A stretch of DNA of 64,000 nucleotides from NCBI RefSeq assembly GCF_003966125.1, contig NZ_RXMA01000002.1, positions 254,469 to 318,468 of the forward strand, written 5' to 3'. Below, piece by piece: positions 1 through 11,128 of the stretch. Both the position numbers and the translations under genes were made by a program. The notes under the pieces were generated by a model. The model saw only the letters and a program-made list of their open reading frames with translations, had not been told where the DNA came from and ran no database searches. The first letter of the stretch is position 1, and each line of letters begins with the position of its first letter. Source of the DNA: Azospirillum griseum. GTDB lineage: Bacteria > Pseudomonadota > Alphaproteobacteria > Azospirillales > Azospirillaceae.

Positions 1-30
1 TGACGCCACGCCCGATCCAGGGGCACGGTC

Positions 31-510
31 TCAACCATGCAAGATCAACCCCTTGATCGCCTTGTCCACCGCCTTTTTCGCACCATGCAGGGCGATCCCA
101 ACCCAATCCAACGCGTCGGGATCCCCCGCCGCAAACGCCGCCCGGTTGGCGGCGTCGTGGCCGGTGGAGAACATCGCGGCGACGTAGGGAACGATGGTCA
201 AGCCACGCTCCAACGCCACCCGGTGCGCGCCACGCAACCCTTCAAGGTCGGCGGAAAACACCAGAACCGGTTGACCCAGCATCGGGCTGTAGCGCCGCCC
301 CGCCCCATCGGCGTAGGCGTCGCCAATGGCCTGCGGGGCGGAGGCGGCAATTCCGCTGGCGAGAAAAGCGGCGACGTTCAGCTTCTGCCATACGGCAAGG
401 TCATCGCGAACGATCAAGGCAATCTTGCCGTCGAACGACACGCGGGCCGGAATCGGCGCGGACAGCAGAGCGTCCGGGTTGGACGGGGAATGGATCGACA
501 CGTCAGGCAT
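31..510 (-). CDS. DUF2000 family protein
   Basis: This 159-residue protein resembles the DUF2000 family, small alpha/beta proteins of unknown function. The core near residues 24-60 (FDGKIALIVRDDLAVWQKLN) is followed by a short conserved 'YSPMLGQPVLVF' stretch. No signal peptide or membrane segment is visible. The ATG at 510 was chosen because AAGGAG lies 9 nt upstream; a longer frame up to 624 runs back into the AraC gene and has no such site. It follows the AraC-type regulator by 44 bp on the same strand, so the two probably share a transcript and the regulator may act on this gene. The biochemical role is unknown. Confidence 0.8.
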   Translation of the reverse strand: MPDVSIHSPSNPDALLSAPIPARVSFDGKIALIVRDDLAVWQKLNVAAFLASGIAASAPQAIGDAYADGAGRRYSPMLGQPVLVFSADLEGLRGAHRVALERGLTIVPYVAAMFSTGHDAANRAAFAAGDPDALDWVGIALHGAKKAVDKAIKGLILHG

Positions 511-554
511 GGGGAAGAACTCCTTTCGCCTCCATGCTGATTGGCCCGCCGCCT

Positions 555-1379
555 TCAGTCTGGAAGATTTGTGCAGATTCGCCGATAGACGGCGGGGGTC
601 AAGCCATAGGCGCGGCGGAACCATCGGCCCAAATGGCTTTGGTCAGCGAATCCGACCTCCGCCGCCGCCAGGGCCGGGGCCATCCCCGACGCCAGCAACC
701 GCCGGGCCGCCTTCAAACGCAGGCGGATGAGATAAGCATGGGGAGATTGCCCGTAGGCCTCGCGGAATTGACGGGACAAACGGAAGCGGTCCATTCCAGT
801 CAGAGCCGCCAGTTCCTCCACCCCGACATCCTCGGCCATGCGGTCGTGCAGCGCCGCGCGCACGCGCAACAGGGCGGAGCCGGGCCGCGCGCGCCGGGAC
901 ACGCCGGGCGGTGCCGCATGCCCGCTCAACCGCTCCACCAGCGCATCCAACCCCGAATCACGGGCCAAGCGACCTTCCGCGCCATGGATCGCGGCAAACG
1001 CCGTTCGGATCGCCAACGCCAGACCGGGATCGTCGGCCAAGGTTGCCCGGAAGCCCAAGGGCGACGCACCACCCATTCCGCGCAACCCCTCCGCCCGCCC
1101 GGTCAGAACGGGAACCGGCAAATAGAGCATGGTGTAGGTGAAGCCCTCTTCCGATGGACTGTGCCCGTCATGGACCTCCCCCGGCTCGATCAGGATGACC
1201 CGGCCCGGCGTGCTGATGTTGGTCCGGCGACGGCAGTGGAATTGCTGCACGCCATGTTCGGTCACGCCGATCAGGCATTCATCATGGTCGTGAGGGTCAT
1301 AAGCGTGGCCGGTGAAATGGGCGCGGATCGTTTCGATCCCGGTGTCGCCGTCCCGCCGCACCGACAGCCAGTCTGGCAT
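555..1379 (-). CDS. AraC family transcriptional regulator
   Basis: This is a 274-residue regulator of usual length for the family. The N-terminal half is a cupin-like ligand-binding domain (HDHDECLIGVTEHG, then 'LIEPGEVHDGHS'). The C-terminal ~100 residues carry two helix-turn-helix units, the second ending in the typical 'VGFADQSHLGRWFRRAYGLTPAVYRR'-like pattern (seen in pieces: GFADQSHLGRWF, GLTPAVYRR). The start at 1379 has a purine-rich GGGAGGGAAGGGG tract just upstream. It diverges from serB across 176 bp. It is likely cotranscribed with the downstream DUF2000 gene. The effector is not predictable from sequence. Confidence 0.92.
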   Translation of the reverse strand: MPDWLSVRRDGDTGIETIRAHFTGHAYDPHDHDECLIGVTEHGVQQFHCRRRTNISTPGRVILIEPGEVHDGHSPSEEGFTYTMLYLPVPVLTGRAEGLRGMGGASPLGFRATLADDPGLALAIRTAFAAIHGAEGRLARDSGLDALVERLSGHAAPPGVSRRARPGSALLRVRAALHDRMAEDVGVEELAALTGMDRFRLSRQFREAYGQSPHAYLIRLRLKAARRLLASGMAPALAAAEVGFADQSHLGRWFRRAYGLTPAVYRRICTNLPD

Positions 1380-1555
1380 CCGTCCCCTTCCCTCCCGTCC
1401 TGCTGGAACACGTTCACCAGTGTTGCGCCCTTTTCAGGCGAACACCAGCGCGCGCGGTGCCTGTCCCAGAAGCTTCGTTGGACCCGCTTGCCCGGCTGTG
1501 GTAGGCAGCGGCGAAATCACCCTACTTGATCCTCCCCCTTGCCGGGACACCCGCC

Positions 1556-2473
1556 ATGAACGCCGTTGCCACGCTGATCGCCCCCCGCTCCATCACGCTT
1601 GACGAAAGCGCCGTCCTGACCGCCCGCGCGGCGCTGGTGGCGTTGGGGGCCGACGCGGGCGCGCCCGATTGGCTGGCTCCGGGAACCGCCTGCGACCTGC
1701 CCTTCGGCAACCTCGCCCCTGAACAGGCCGAAGCGGCAATCCGCAAGGCGCTGGCAACTTTGGACGGGGTAAGACTGGACGTGTTCGCCCAGGCCGCCGC
1801 CACCCGGCGCAAGCGCCTGCTGATCGCCGACATGGAATCGACGATCATCGAACAGGAGATGTTGGACGAGCTGGGCGACTATGTCGGGCTGAAGGACCAC
1901 ATCGCCGACATCACCGCCCGCGCCATGAACGGCGAGTTGGATTTCAAGGAAGCGGTGCGCGAACGCGTCGCCCTGCTGAAGGGCCTGAAGGAAACGGTCA
2001 TTGACGAGGTGTGGCAGCGCGCCACCCTGATGCCGGGGGCCGCCCAACTGATCGCGACGATGCGGGCCAACGGGGCCACCTGCGTGCTGGTGTCGGGCGG
2101 TTTCCGCTGCTTCACGGCCAAGGTGCGCGATTGGGTCGGTTTCCACGAGGATCGCGGCAACGGGCTGGAAATCGTCGACGGCGTGATGACCGGCCGGGTC
2201 GAGGAACCGATCCTCGACAAGAACAGCAAGCTGGAGGCGCTGGTCGCCTACGCCGGTGAACACCGGGTGCCGATGGCCGAGACGATGGCGGTCGGCGATG
2301 GCGCGAACGATCTGCCGATGCTATTGGCCGCCGGCCTGGGCGTGGCCTATCACGCCAAGCCGTCGGTGGCGGCGGAAGCGCGCGCACGGGTCGATCACGG
2401 CGACCTGACCGCGCTGCTCTACGCCCAGGGCTACCGCATCGACGAGTTCAAGGACCGCGTCACAGCGGCCTGA
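1556..2473 (+). CDS. serB: Phosphoserine phosphatase SerB
   Basis: SerB removes phosphate from L-phosphoserine, the last step of serine synthesis, in the cytosol. The protein has 305 residues with a ~85-residue N-terminal extension before the HAD core. HAD motif I is DMESTII, with nucleophile Asp92 and acid/base Glu94. The second motif is LVSGGF near 178-183, and motif IV is GDGAND at 247-252. The ATG at 1556 gives the expected N terminus; an in-frame TTG at 1526 is less likely. No strong Shine-Dalgarno site is visible before either. It stands alone, divergent from the AraC gene and convergent with the hemerythrin gene. Confidence 0.94.
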   Translation: MNAVATLIAPRSITLDESAVLTARAALVALGADAGAPDWLAPGTACDLPFGNLAPEQAEAAIRKALATLDGVRLDVFAQAAATRRKRLLIADMESTIIEQEMLDELGDYVGLKDHIADITARAMNGELDFKEAVRERVALLKGLKETVIDEVWQRATLMPGAAQLIATMRANGATCVLVSGGFRCFTAKVRDWVGFHEDRGNGLEIVDGVMTGRVEEPILDKNSKLEALVAYAGEHRVPMAETMAVGDGANDLPMLLAAGLGVAYHAKPSVAAEARARVDHGDLTALLYAQGYRIDEFKDRVTAA

Positions 2474-2505
2474 TCGTCACAGCGCCCTGTTCATTGTTCC
2501 CCCCG

Positions 2506-2543
2506 CCCTGCCCCCGCGCGCGCCGCGCCTCAGGGGGGCAGGG
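2506..2543. terminator. Hairpin between convergent serB and hemerythrin genes
   Basis: A 10-bp stem pairs CCCTGCCCCC at 2506-2515 with GGGGGCAGGG at 2534-2543 around an 18-nt GC-rich loop. It lies between two convergent stop codons, so it could end both transcripts. There is no T-tract, so it is only a probable terminator. Confidence 0.45.
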
Positions 2544-2553
2544 TTGGTGGCGC

Positions 2554-2964
2554 TCACCCCCAGACACCACGCACATAGGGCGTCAACTGCGTGTCTTGCA
2601 GGATGATGTGGCGCACCAGCCAATCGGCGGTGAATTTGTAGAGTTTTTCCGCGTTCTCGTGCGTGGGGTCGGAGGAAAAGCGGTTCGACAGCTCGCTGAC
2701 CAGCCGCACGGCCTCGCGGTGCTGGTGCACATGCTCCTCGTATTTCGGATAATGCACCTTTTGCATGATCCGCTCTTCGCGGGCGAAATGCTCCTTGGTG
2801 TATTCCAGCAGCTTCACCAGGATGCGGGCCACGCGGATCGGTTGGAACCGCTCGCTGGTCAACGCCGCGTCCAGTTCGTTGAGATACCCGATCAGGTGCT
2901 TGTGATCGTCGTCGATGGCTGGCTGACCGACGCTCAACTGCCGTCGCCATGTGATGACGCCCAT
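2554..2964 (-). CDS. Bacteriohemerythrin
   Basis: This 136-residue four-helix protein is expected to bind a di-iron centre and carry or sense O2 in the cytosol. The iron-ligand pattern is visible: His in 'DDDHKHL', 'HFAREERIM' (His plus Glu), 'HVHQHREA', and 'HIILQDTQL' (His plus Asp). The ATG at 2964 gives the normal 'MGVITW..LSVG...ID.DH' beginning; the frame extends to 3030 but the extra 22 residues are low-complexity. It stands alone, convergent with serB. The inference of an O2 role comes from the family only. Confidence 0.92.
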   Translation of the reverse strand: MGVITWRRQLSVGQPAIDDDHKHLIGYLNELDAALTSERFQPIRVARILVKLLEYTKEHFAREERIMQKVHYPKYEEHVHQHREAVRLVSELSNRFSSDPTHENAEKLYKFTADWLVRHIILQDTQLTPYVRGVWG

Positions 2965-3132
2965 GCCTCCCCGGCCTCCTCCCTTGCCGAACGACCACCC
3001 GAACCGGACGGGGGTGGTATCCGGCACCATGCCTGAGGGGGATTATGGTGGGAATTCCGGCCATACCATACCGAGCGCGGCGTCACACGGCAATTTGACG
3101 CACCCAAACGATGCATCCGCCGGTACGAACGC

Positions 3133-3169
3133 AAAAAGGGCGGGTGCGTTCGCCGCACCCGCCCTTTTT
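3133..3169. terminator. Strong bidirectional terminator downstream of fabI
   Basis: A perfect 16-bp stem, AAAAAGGGCGGGTGCG (3133-3148) with CGCACCCGCCCTTTTT (3154-3169), closes a 5-nt loop. The A-run and T-run at its ends make it an intrinsic terminator in both directions. It lies 20 bp past the fabI stop on the minus strand. Confidence 0.9.
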
Positions 3170-3188
3170 CGGTTCATCCCCCGGCGGA

Positions 3189-3974
3189 TCAGCCGATGAT
3201 GGAATAGCCGCAATCGACGTAGGTCGTGTCGCCGGTGATGCCCTTCGCGCCATCGGTGGCGAGGAACGCGGTGGTGTAACCGACCTCCTCGATCGTCACC
3301 AGACGGTGTTCGGGGGTGCGGTCGGCGGCCTTGTCCATCAACTCGTCAAAATGGGCGATGCCCGACGCCGCGCGGGTCTTGATCGGACCGGGCGAGATGG
3401 CGTGGACACGGATGCCTTTCGGCCCCAGCTCAGCGGCCAGATAGCGCACGCTGGCCTCCAACGCCGCCTTGACCGGCCCCATCACGCCGTAATTGTCGAT
3501 GACGCGGTTCGCGCCGAAATAGGACATCGTGAAGAGCGAACCGCCGTTCGTCATCAGCGGCTCGGCGTAACGCGCCATGCGGATGAAGGAGTGGCAGGAC
3601 ACATCCATCGCCTGCTGGAACCCCTCGCGCGAGCAATCGACGACGCGACCGTGCAGGTCCTCTTTGGGGGCAAAGGCGATGCTGTGCAGGGCAAAATCCA
3701 GACGGCCCCACTTTTCGCCGATCTTGTCGAAGATGGCCTTGAGCTGCCCCTCGCCGGTCACGTCCACCGGCTCGAAAATCTCGGCTTCCAGCTGCTGGGC
3801 CAGCGGTTCGACGAACTTCTTGGCCTTTTCGTTCAGGTAGCTGACCGCCAGTTCGGCCCCCATGGCGCGGAAAGCGCGCGCGCAGCCCCAGGCGATGGAT
3901 TGGTCGTTGGCGATGCCGAGGATGAGGCCCTTCTTGCCTTCCAGCGTGGCGACGGACGGAATGATCGTGGTCAT
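3189..3974 (-). CDS. fabI: Enoyl-ACP reductase (NADH) FabI
   Basis: FabI performs the last reduction of each fatty-acid elongation cycle. The 261-residue length matches the family. The FabI-type nucleotide site 'GIANDQSIAWG' is at 20-30, and the catalytic pair is Tyr162 and Lys169 (Y-x6-K in YGVMGPVK), with Tyr152 in 'MSYFGA'. The C-terminal 'GDTTYVDCGYSI' is also typical. The ATG at 3974 has AGGA 7 nt upstream. It is a single gene with its own terminator at 3133-3169. Its upstream region is long and AT-rich. Confidence 0.96.
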   Translation of the reverse strand: MTTIIPSVATLEGKKGLILGIANDQSIAWGCARAFRAMGAELAVSYLNEKAKKFVEPLAQQLEAEIFEPVDVTGEGQLKAIFDKIGEKWGRLDFALHSIAFAPKEDLHGRVVDCSREGFQQAMDVSCHSFIRMARYAEPLMTNGGSLFTMSYFGANRVIDNYGVMGPVKAALEASVRYLAAELGPKGIRVHAISPGPIKTRAASGIAHFDELMDKAADRTPEHRLVTIEEVGYTTAFLATDGAKGITGDTTYVDCGYSIIG

Positions 3975-4211
3975 GGCAGGATCCTGATGGTCAGGGTGAC
4001 GGGTCAGGACACCGAAGGCGGTTTCCTTTCAGGGCCAGTGATGCCGTAGCCTGAAAGTCGCGTCGATCCCCTTTGTGCATTGCACCATAAACCAAGAAAA
4101 AGGTCCAATCAACTTGTTCGTATCGAAACAAAACCGTCTTATTCTTGAGAGTGATTGAGAAAATTAGACGTCAAACTGTACAGTTCAAACATGGATACTT
4201 TGGTGATTTCA

Positions 4212-4225
4212 TTGATCCAAATCAA
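4212..4225. promoter_or_regulatory. FNR/Anr/FixK-type box
   Basis: TTGATCCAAATCAA is an exact match to TTGAT-N4-ATCAA, the consensus of the Crp/FNR-type oxygen regulators. The nearest start codon in a fitting direction is fabI, about 240 bp away on the minus strand. The target may instead be an unannotated transcript. Function is inferred from the motif alone. Confidence 0.55.
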
Positions 4226-4234
4226 AACCATCGA

Positions 4235-4264
4235 CGGTCCTTTCAAACGGCGGTCCTTTCAAAC
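4235..4264. repeat. 14-bp direct repeat, two copies
   Basis: CGGTCCTTTCAAAC occurs at 4235-4248 and again at 4251-4264, separated by 2 bp. The meaning is unknown; it could be a regulator half-site pair or a slippage duplication. Confidence 0.6.
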
Positions 4265-4268
4265 AGCA

Positions 4269-4298
4269 GGGCGGGCGGCCCTTGCGAGCCGCCCGCCC
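4269..4298 (-). terminator. Probable terminator of the urease operon
   Basis: An 11-bp stem, GGGCGGGCGGC (4269-4279) with GCCGCCCGCCC (4288-4298), closes an 8-nt loop. It begins about 30 nt past the ureG stop. Only a weak T-rich stretch follows on the minus strand. Confidence 0.65.
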
Positions 4299-4327
4299 CA
4301 TCGCCACAAAGGGACCAACCCGGCCGA

Positions 4328-4980
<653 letters not shown>

Positions 4981-4984
<4 letters not shown>

Positions 4985-5721
4985 GAGCGGAACAGCCTTG
5001 TGTATTGGGTTTCGTGAATCATCGAGGTCCAATCGATGGCCATGGCCCGGCCACCGAGATCCTCCAGCGGCGTGACCAGCAAGGCCGCCGCCGCCGCGTG
5101 GGTGATGGGGTCAAGCGCGGCGAGCGCCCGTTGCCCGTCGGTCTGGCCCAGCGGGACCAGCCGCACCCCGGCGGACACCAGATTGGCGGCGAAGGCGTGG
5201 AGATAGGCGGTCAGGGCCGGTCCTTCCGCCACGCCGATCAGGGCGGACACCAGCGCCACCGCCACGGCGTAGGCGGGCGGGCGCTGCGTCGCGCGCAACA
5301 CGGCGTCCCAGCGCTCCAAACCGTCCAGCGGCCAAGCCGCGCGGATCGCCAGCAGAAAGGCGGTTCCCTGCGCCCGCGATTCCAGCGCGGTTTCGCTGCT
5401 GGCCCGCATCGCGTCGGCCCGCTCCACCGCCCAGGCAAAGCCCGCCTCGTTCCCCGCCAACACGGCGCGGTGCACCGCCAGAAACAGCATCCCGTCGGTG
5501 CGCCCGGCCCCGTGGCGGACCACCCCGTCCAACCAGCGGGTCAGCGTCGCCCGGTCGCGGACCAGCCCGCGATCCACCGCCGCCTCCACCCCATGGCTGT
5601 AGGAAAATCCCCCCACCGGAAAGGACGGCGACAGCCACGCCAGCAACCGCGTCATCGCGTGGCTGGACAGCGCGTTCACCGCAACATCTCCGGCGAGCGG
5701 TGGCGACGCGTCAACGCTCAT
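4981..5721 (-). CDS. ureF: Urease accessory protein UreF
   Basis: UreF is the helical scaffold that links UreD and UreG during urease activation. The 246-residue protein shows the typical '[21 protein letters not shown]' beginning of the domain (key parts [14 protein letters not shown]) and a C-terminal '[11 protein letters not shown]', matching the conserved MRHE/HE..Y.RLFRS-type tail. The ATG at 5721 overlaps the ureE stop by 11 bp. The open frame extends further upstream only because it reads the complement-frame of the ureE histidine codons. Translation is probably coupled to ureE. Confidence 0.93.
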
Positions 5722-6319
5722 GCCCATGCCCGTGCGTGTGGCTGTGGGAGTGGCTGTGCGAATGGCTGTGGGAGTGCCCGTGGTCATGCCCGTGGTCATG
5801 CCCATGACCGTGGTCATGATGATGATCGTCGTGATCGTGCGCGTGGGCGTGGCCGCCGCCATGGGCGTGGCCGCCATAGGCCCCGCCTTCGGGCATGAAG
5901 GGCAACAGCACGTCGCGCACCTCCGCGCCCAACCCCTTCAGCATGTCCTCGATCACATGGTCGCGGCGCAACCGGATGGTGTCGCCGATGATCTGCACCG
6001 GCAGATGCCGGTTGCCCAGATGCCAGGCGATGCGGGCAAAGGATTCCGCCGGGCCGGGAACCCGGACCTCCATCAGCTCCTCCGGTGCCGCGACGACGCG
6101 CAGCCAACCGCCATCGGTCATTTCCAGCCCGTCGCCGTCGTCCAGCGCCACCGCGCGCGGCAGGTCGAGCAGGAAGGCGGCCCCCGAATCGTCGGTCATC
6201 GCCATGCGGCGGCGGTGCCGGTCGTCGAACGCCAGGGTCACGGTGCCGGTGGCCCGCACCATCGGCCAATGGCCGCGCGTGTGGGCGCGCATGGCGCGGC
6301 GGGTGGAATCGGTGGTCAT
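5711..6319 (-). CDS. ureE: Urease nickel-metallochaperone UreE, histidine-rich tail
   Basis: UreE delivers Ni2+ to the urease assembly complex. The 202-residue protein has an N-terminal peptide-binding half and a metal-binding half containing 'GNRHLPVQI' with its conserved His. The C terminus, from about residue 150 on, is almost only His, Gly, Asp and Ser (for example [19 protein letters not shown]), with more than 20 histidines. Such tails store nickel in UreE of Klebsiella and relatives. The start at 6319 overlaps the murI stop by 4 bp. It is longer than tail-less UreE proteins of about 150 residues. Confidence 0.95.
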   Translation of the reverse strand: MTTDSTRRAMRAHTRGHWPMVRATGTVTLAFDDRHRRRMAMTDDSGAAFLLDLPRAVALDDGDGLEMTDGGWLRVVAAPEELMEVRVPGPAESFARIAWHLGNRHLPVQIIGDTIRLRRDHVIEDMLKGLGAEVRDVLLPFMPEGGAYGGHAHGGGHAHAHDHDDHHHDHGHGHDHGHDHGHSHSHSHSHSHSHTHGHGHER

Positions 6320-7185
6320 GGGGACAGCCGTTCAAAAGGGGTCGGATGACCGAAGAAGCGCCCGGCCAACTCGCTGACCAGCGGCGCGGATCCGGTGGTG
6401 AAAAAACGCAACCCGGTCTCGCCCGGCTCCGGGCGGTATTCGGGGTGACGGTCCAGATACTGTTCCAGCGACCGGGCGCTGAGGAGCGGTTGCGACAGAA
6501 TCTCCACGCCGGGCGGCAGCGCCGCGCTGAACAGATGCGCCACCAACGGGTAATGGGTGCAGCCCAGCACCACGGTGTCGAGGCTCTGCCCCTCCAGCCG
6601 GTCGATCAGCGCGGCGACATAGCCCGCCACGGCGGGGGCCAGCTCCGAGTCCGGCGCGCCGCGCTCGATCAGCGGAACCAGATCGGGGCAAGCCTGCTGG
6701 ACCACCCGCACCGACGGCGCGCGCTTGCCGATCTCGCGCGGGAAGGAGCCGGACTTGACCGTCGCCAGCGTGGCGAAGACGCCGACGGTGCGCGGTTCGG
6801 CCAGATGATCGGGCGGCACGGTGTCGATCATCCAGGGAACCCGCGTGATCGCCTCCACCATCGGAACCAGCACGCCCAGCACGTTGCGGCCGGGATAGGC
6901 GGTGGGCAGCCATTCCTGTTGCAACCGGCGCAGCGACACGGCGGCGGCGGTGTTGCAGGCGATGACGACCAGACGGCACCCCTGGTCAAACAGATGCTCC
7001 ATCCCCCGCAAGGTCAGGCGGTGGATGTCCTCCTCGTCGCGCGGGCCATAGGGAGCGGCCCCATGGTCGCCGAGATAGACAAAGGGGCGCGTGGGCGCGG
7101 CATCGACCAAGGCCCGCAACACCGTCAACCCGCCATGCCCCGAATCAAAAACGCCGATCAAGACCGAAAACCCTGTTGGTTGCAC
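6316..7185 (-). CDS. murI: Glutamate/aspartate racemase MurI, inside the urease operon
   Basis: MurI makes D-glutamate for peptidoglycan. The domain begins '[14 protein letters not shown]' and carries both catalytic cysteines, in 'ACNTAA' and 'GCTHYPL'. The start is uncertain. An ATG at 7254 adds 23 residues that read through a degenerate palindromic repeat ('SQPSPRGE'). I prefer the GTG at 7185, just after a GGGGGGAG run, which gives 289 residues; a TTG at about 7158 would begin exactly at the domain. It overlaps ureE by 4 bp and follows ureC, so it is translated within the urease operon. Some relatives act on aspartate instead. Confidence 0.88.
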   Translation of the reverse strand: MQPTGFSVLIGVFDSGHGGLTVLRALVDAAPTRPFVYLGDHGAAPYGPRDEEDIHRLTLRGMEHLFDQGCRLVVIACNTAAAVSLRRLQQEWLPTAYPGRNVLGVLVPMVEAITRVPWMIDTVPPDHLAEPRTVGVFATLATVKSGSFPREIGKRAPSVRVVQQACPDLVPLIERGAPDSELAPAVAGYVAALIDRLEGQSLDTVVLGCTHYPLVAHLFSAALPPGVEILSQPLLSARSLEQYLDRHPEYRPEPGETGLRFFTTGSAPLVSELAGRFFGHPTPFERLSP

Positions 7186-7267
7186 CGTCTCCCCCCTGGG
7201 GGACGGTTGGGATGATGGGGGGCGACGCAGCCGAACCACGGTCACGTCCCGCATCCCCTCACCCTAC

Positions 7268-7290
7268 CCCTCTCCCCAGGGGGGAGAGGG
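7268..7290. repeat. Palindromic intergenic repeat between ureC and murI
   Basis: A 10-bp stem (7268-7277 with 7281-7290) of the form CCCTCTCCCC / GGGGAGAGGG with a 3-nt loop. It resembles the widespread 'CCCTCTCCCC-GGGGAGAGGG' intergenic palindromes of proteobacteria. A degenerate second copy seems to lie at about 7190-7220, upstream of murI. Confidence 0.6.
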
Positions 7291-7305
7291 AGTGAAAACG
7301 ATCCG

Positions 7306-9015
<1,710 letters not shown>

Positions 9016-9045
9016 GCTGGGTTCGCCCTTATGCTGTCCGGCCCG

Positions 9046-9351
9046 TCACAGGGCGCCGTTGACCTTGTGGTTGAAGCCGATGACCACCCGGTCCCCGCCA
9101 TAGGCGACCAGCGTCACCCGCCGGGTCTGCCCCGGCTCGAACCGCACCGCCGTGCCCGCCGGAATGTCCAGCCGGAAGCCGCGCGCGGCCTCGCGGTCAA
9201 AGGTCAACGCCGCGTTGGTCTCGTAAAAATGATAGTGGGAGCCGACCTGGATCGGGCGGTCGCCCGCGTTGGACACGTCCAGCTCCACCGTCGGGCGGCC
9301 CTCGTTCAGCACGATTTCGCCAGAGGCGGGAATGATCTCACCGGGTTTCAT
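9046..9351 (-). CDS. ureB: Urease beta subunit UreB
   Basis: UreB is a small structural subunit of the (alpha-beta-gamma)3 urease. The 101-residue protein begins with the family signature '[13 protein letters not shown]' and contains '[15 protein letters not shown]' and '[11 protein letters not shown]'. The ATG at 9351 has AAGGGA 6 nt upstream and lies 13 bp past the ureA stop. The frame extends to 9405 but that part overlaps ureA. Confidence 0.97.
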   Translation of the reverse strand: MKPGEIIPASGEIVLNEGRPTVELDVSNAGDRPIQVGSHYHFYETNAALTFDREAARGFRLDIPAGTAVRFEPGQTRRVTLVAYGGDRVVIGFNHKVNGAL

Positions 9352-9364
9352 CGCGGGTCCCTTT

Positions 9365-9667
9365 TCAGCGGATCGGCTGGTGGACGGTGACGAGCTTGGT
9401 CCCATCCGGGAAGGTCGCCTCCACCTGGATGTCGTGGATCATCTCCGGTATGCCCTCCATCACCTGATCGCGGGTCAGCACGGTGGCCCCGTCGCGCATC
9501 AGTTCGGCCACCGTGCGGCCATCGCGCGCGCCCTCCACCACGAAATCGGTGATGAGCGCCACCGCTTCCGGGTGGTTCAGCTTGACGCCCCGTTCCAACC
9601 GCCGCCGCGCGACCATCGCCGCCATCGCGACCAGCAGCTTGTCCTTCTCGCGCCCTGTCAGGTTCAT
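9365..9667 (-). CDS. ureA: Urease gamma subunit UreA
   Basis: UreA is the 100-residue gamma subunit of urease. Typical parts are '[21 protein letters not shown]', seen here as two adjacent blocks, '[14 protein letters not shown]' and '[21 protein letters not shown]'. It is the first gene of the operon on the minus strand. Upstream there is only an AT-rich intergenic region and a divergent hydrolase gene, so ureD, which often comes before ureA, is absent here. Confidence 0.97.
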   Translation of the reverse strand: MNLTGREKDKLLVAMAAMVARRRLERGVKLNHPEAVALITDFVVEGARDGRTVAELMRDGATVLTRDQVMEGIPEMIHDIQVEATFPDGTKLVTVHQPIR

Positions 9668-9961
9668 GGAGTTGTTGTCCCTGTTCGCTCAGATTTCGCT
9701 CGGTTTCGCCCTGTCCGTTCAACCGATTATGACACGTTGCCGCAGCGCGCCAAGTGCGTCGTATGACGTAGCGGCGGCAATTTCGGTCATCCCATCAAGC
9801 GCAAAATCAATTTAAAGATGTGTTTTGAAATTTACACTTTCTCGGTGTTTCTATCATTCTGAGACAGATTTTTACAATTCACGTCGATTCAATACGTGTC
9901 TTTATATTTGTGGATTTCCCTGCAAAAGATCGAAAAGTTGTATTTCTTTATGGAGATGAAA
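9668..9961. promoter_or_regulatory. Divergent upstream region of ureA and the hydrolase gene
   Basis: About 294 bp lie between the two divergent starts. The half near ureA has the normal GC content; from about 9770 to 9961 it is AT-rich. It must hold both promoters. I see a GGAG at 9952-9955 serving the hydrolase start. I found no FNR, NtrC/sigma-54 or other site that I would name with confidence. Confidence 0.5.
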
Positions 9962-11128
9962 ATGCTTGGATTCCGCTGGATCGCCACACACGCAGGAGCC
10001 CCCGATTCAAAAGATTTTTCAAGTGCTAAAGATCAACTGCGCGACAAGAGCGGAAACACACTCTATCAAGACATTCTCAAATTAAATCCCGGCCTTCCTG
10101 AGCCATCATCACAACTTAAGGCCGATGTGTCGGCCTGGGTTCAAAAACTGAACGGCGCTGCAGCGGTTGTTCTGGTTCATGGATTCAGTTACGATCCAAA
10201 AACAGAAGAAGACGAAGAAAACAAGCACGACGCTTTCAACACCGTGTACGCAAATCCAAAGGATTTGAAAACTCCGTTCACCAGCTGGCTGCCTCTGGTT
10301 GGTGAAACGGACGAAAGCGGGAACCAAGTTCGTGATGTTGCTGTTCCATTCAGTTGGACCACCCTGGGGAAATTGAAAGATTATGGACGTGCTGGCTGGG
10401 AAAACTCCTACCAGTATGGGGCCTTTGATTTGACGGTTCAAGCATCGCACGCCTTGGCTCTGATCATCAGCACCCTGTCGCACGTCGGCGCCACCATTGA
10501 TCTTCTCGCGCACAGCCTGGGCACGCGATTGACCATGCAAACCCTGTCCCTGCTGACCCAAAATGGCCTGGGCAATGCCGTGCGTCGGGTCGTGCTGATG
10601 GGTGGCGCGGAACTCAGCATCGACGCGCGCGACGCTAGCCTGGACGGCGGATATGACGTGTTCAGTCTGGTCAACCGAGGCGACACCGTCCTGCATTGGG
10701 GAGCCTCAAAGGCCGTTCACCCCTTCCGCCATAATAACACCGAGCAGTCGCTCGTCCTGGGGCGCGATGGCATGAGAGCAACCCCGCATTGGATCGATAT
10801 CCAGACCAACCGCAAAGATAACGAGACAGGACGGCGTCGCGAATTCGACAATTGGTTCATCGACAATTTCAAAACGACGTTGTCCGAAGATGGTATCAAC
10901 GGGCGCGGAACCCACTGGAGCTACTACATGCAGCCGGGAAACCGCGAGTTTTTAAAGGCACTTTTCTCAAGGGAAACCATTTCCGCGAGCGGATTGCGCG
11001 CAGCCGGTTTGATTGACGGGGTTGATCGCAACAACTATGGCGATCTGACCGCTTCGGTTCCACCAACCCCACAGACGTTTGCGGAACGCCGCGCGATCAT
11101 TGACGAAGACAGCCAAGGCGAGCGTTGA
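9962..11128 (+). CDS. Alpha/beta-hydrolase (DUF900-like), AT-rich
   Basis: This 388-residue protein has an alpha/beta-hydrolase core. 'AAAVVLVHGFSYDP' supplies the strand and oxyanion loop, and 'IDLLAHSLGTRLTMQ' supplies the nucleophile elbow (G-x-S-x-G variant AHSLG). A later 'DVFSLVNRGDTVLHWG' may hold the acid. DUF900-like esterases have this arrangement; the substrate is unknown. The ATG at 9962 is preceded by GGAG at 6 nt; earlier ATGs at 9950 lack one. Base composition is clearly lower in GC than the neighbours, suggesting transfer. It stands alone, divergent from ureA. Confidence 0.75.
   Translation: MLGFRWIATHAGAPDSKDFSSAKDQLRDKSGNTLYQDILKLNPGLPEPSSQLKADVSAWVQKLNGAAAVVLVHGFSYDPKTEEDEENKHDAFNTVYANPKDLKTPFTSWLPLVGETDESGNQVRDVAVPFSWTTLGKLKDYGRAGWENSYQYGAFDLTVQASHALALIISTLSHVGATIDLLAHSLGTRLTMQTLSLLTQNGLGNAVRRVVLMGGAELSIDARDASLDGGYDVFSLVNRGDTVLHWGASKAVHPFRHNNTEQSLVLGRDGMRATPHWIDIQTNRKDNETGRRREFDNWFIDNFKTTLSEDGINGRGTHWSYYMQPGNREFLKALFSRETISASGLRAAGLIDGVDRNNYGDLTASVPPTPQTFAERRAIIDEDSQGER

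Larger units (their letters stand above)
3975..4327. other. 353-bp intergenic region between fabI and ureG
   Basis: Both flanking genes are on the minus strand, so this holds the fabI promoter and the 3' end of the urease transcript. The part from about 4070 to 4265 is clearly more AT-rich than its surroundings. It contains a perfect FNR/FixK-type box (4212-4225), a 14-bp direct repeat (4235-4264) and a terminator hairpin (4269-4298). No convincing protein-coding gene is present; small open frames here look random. Confidence 0.7.
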
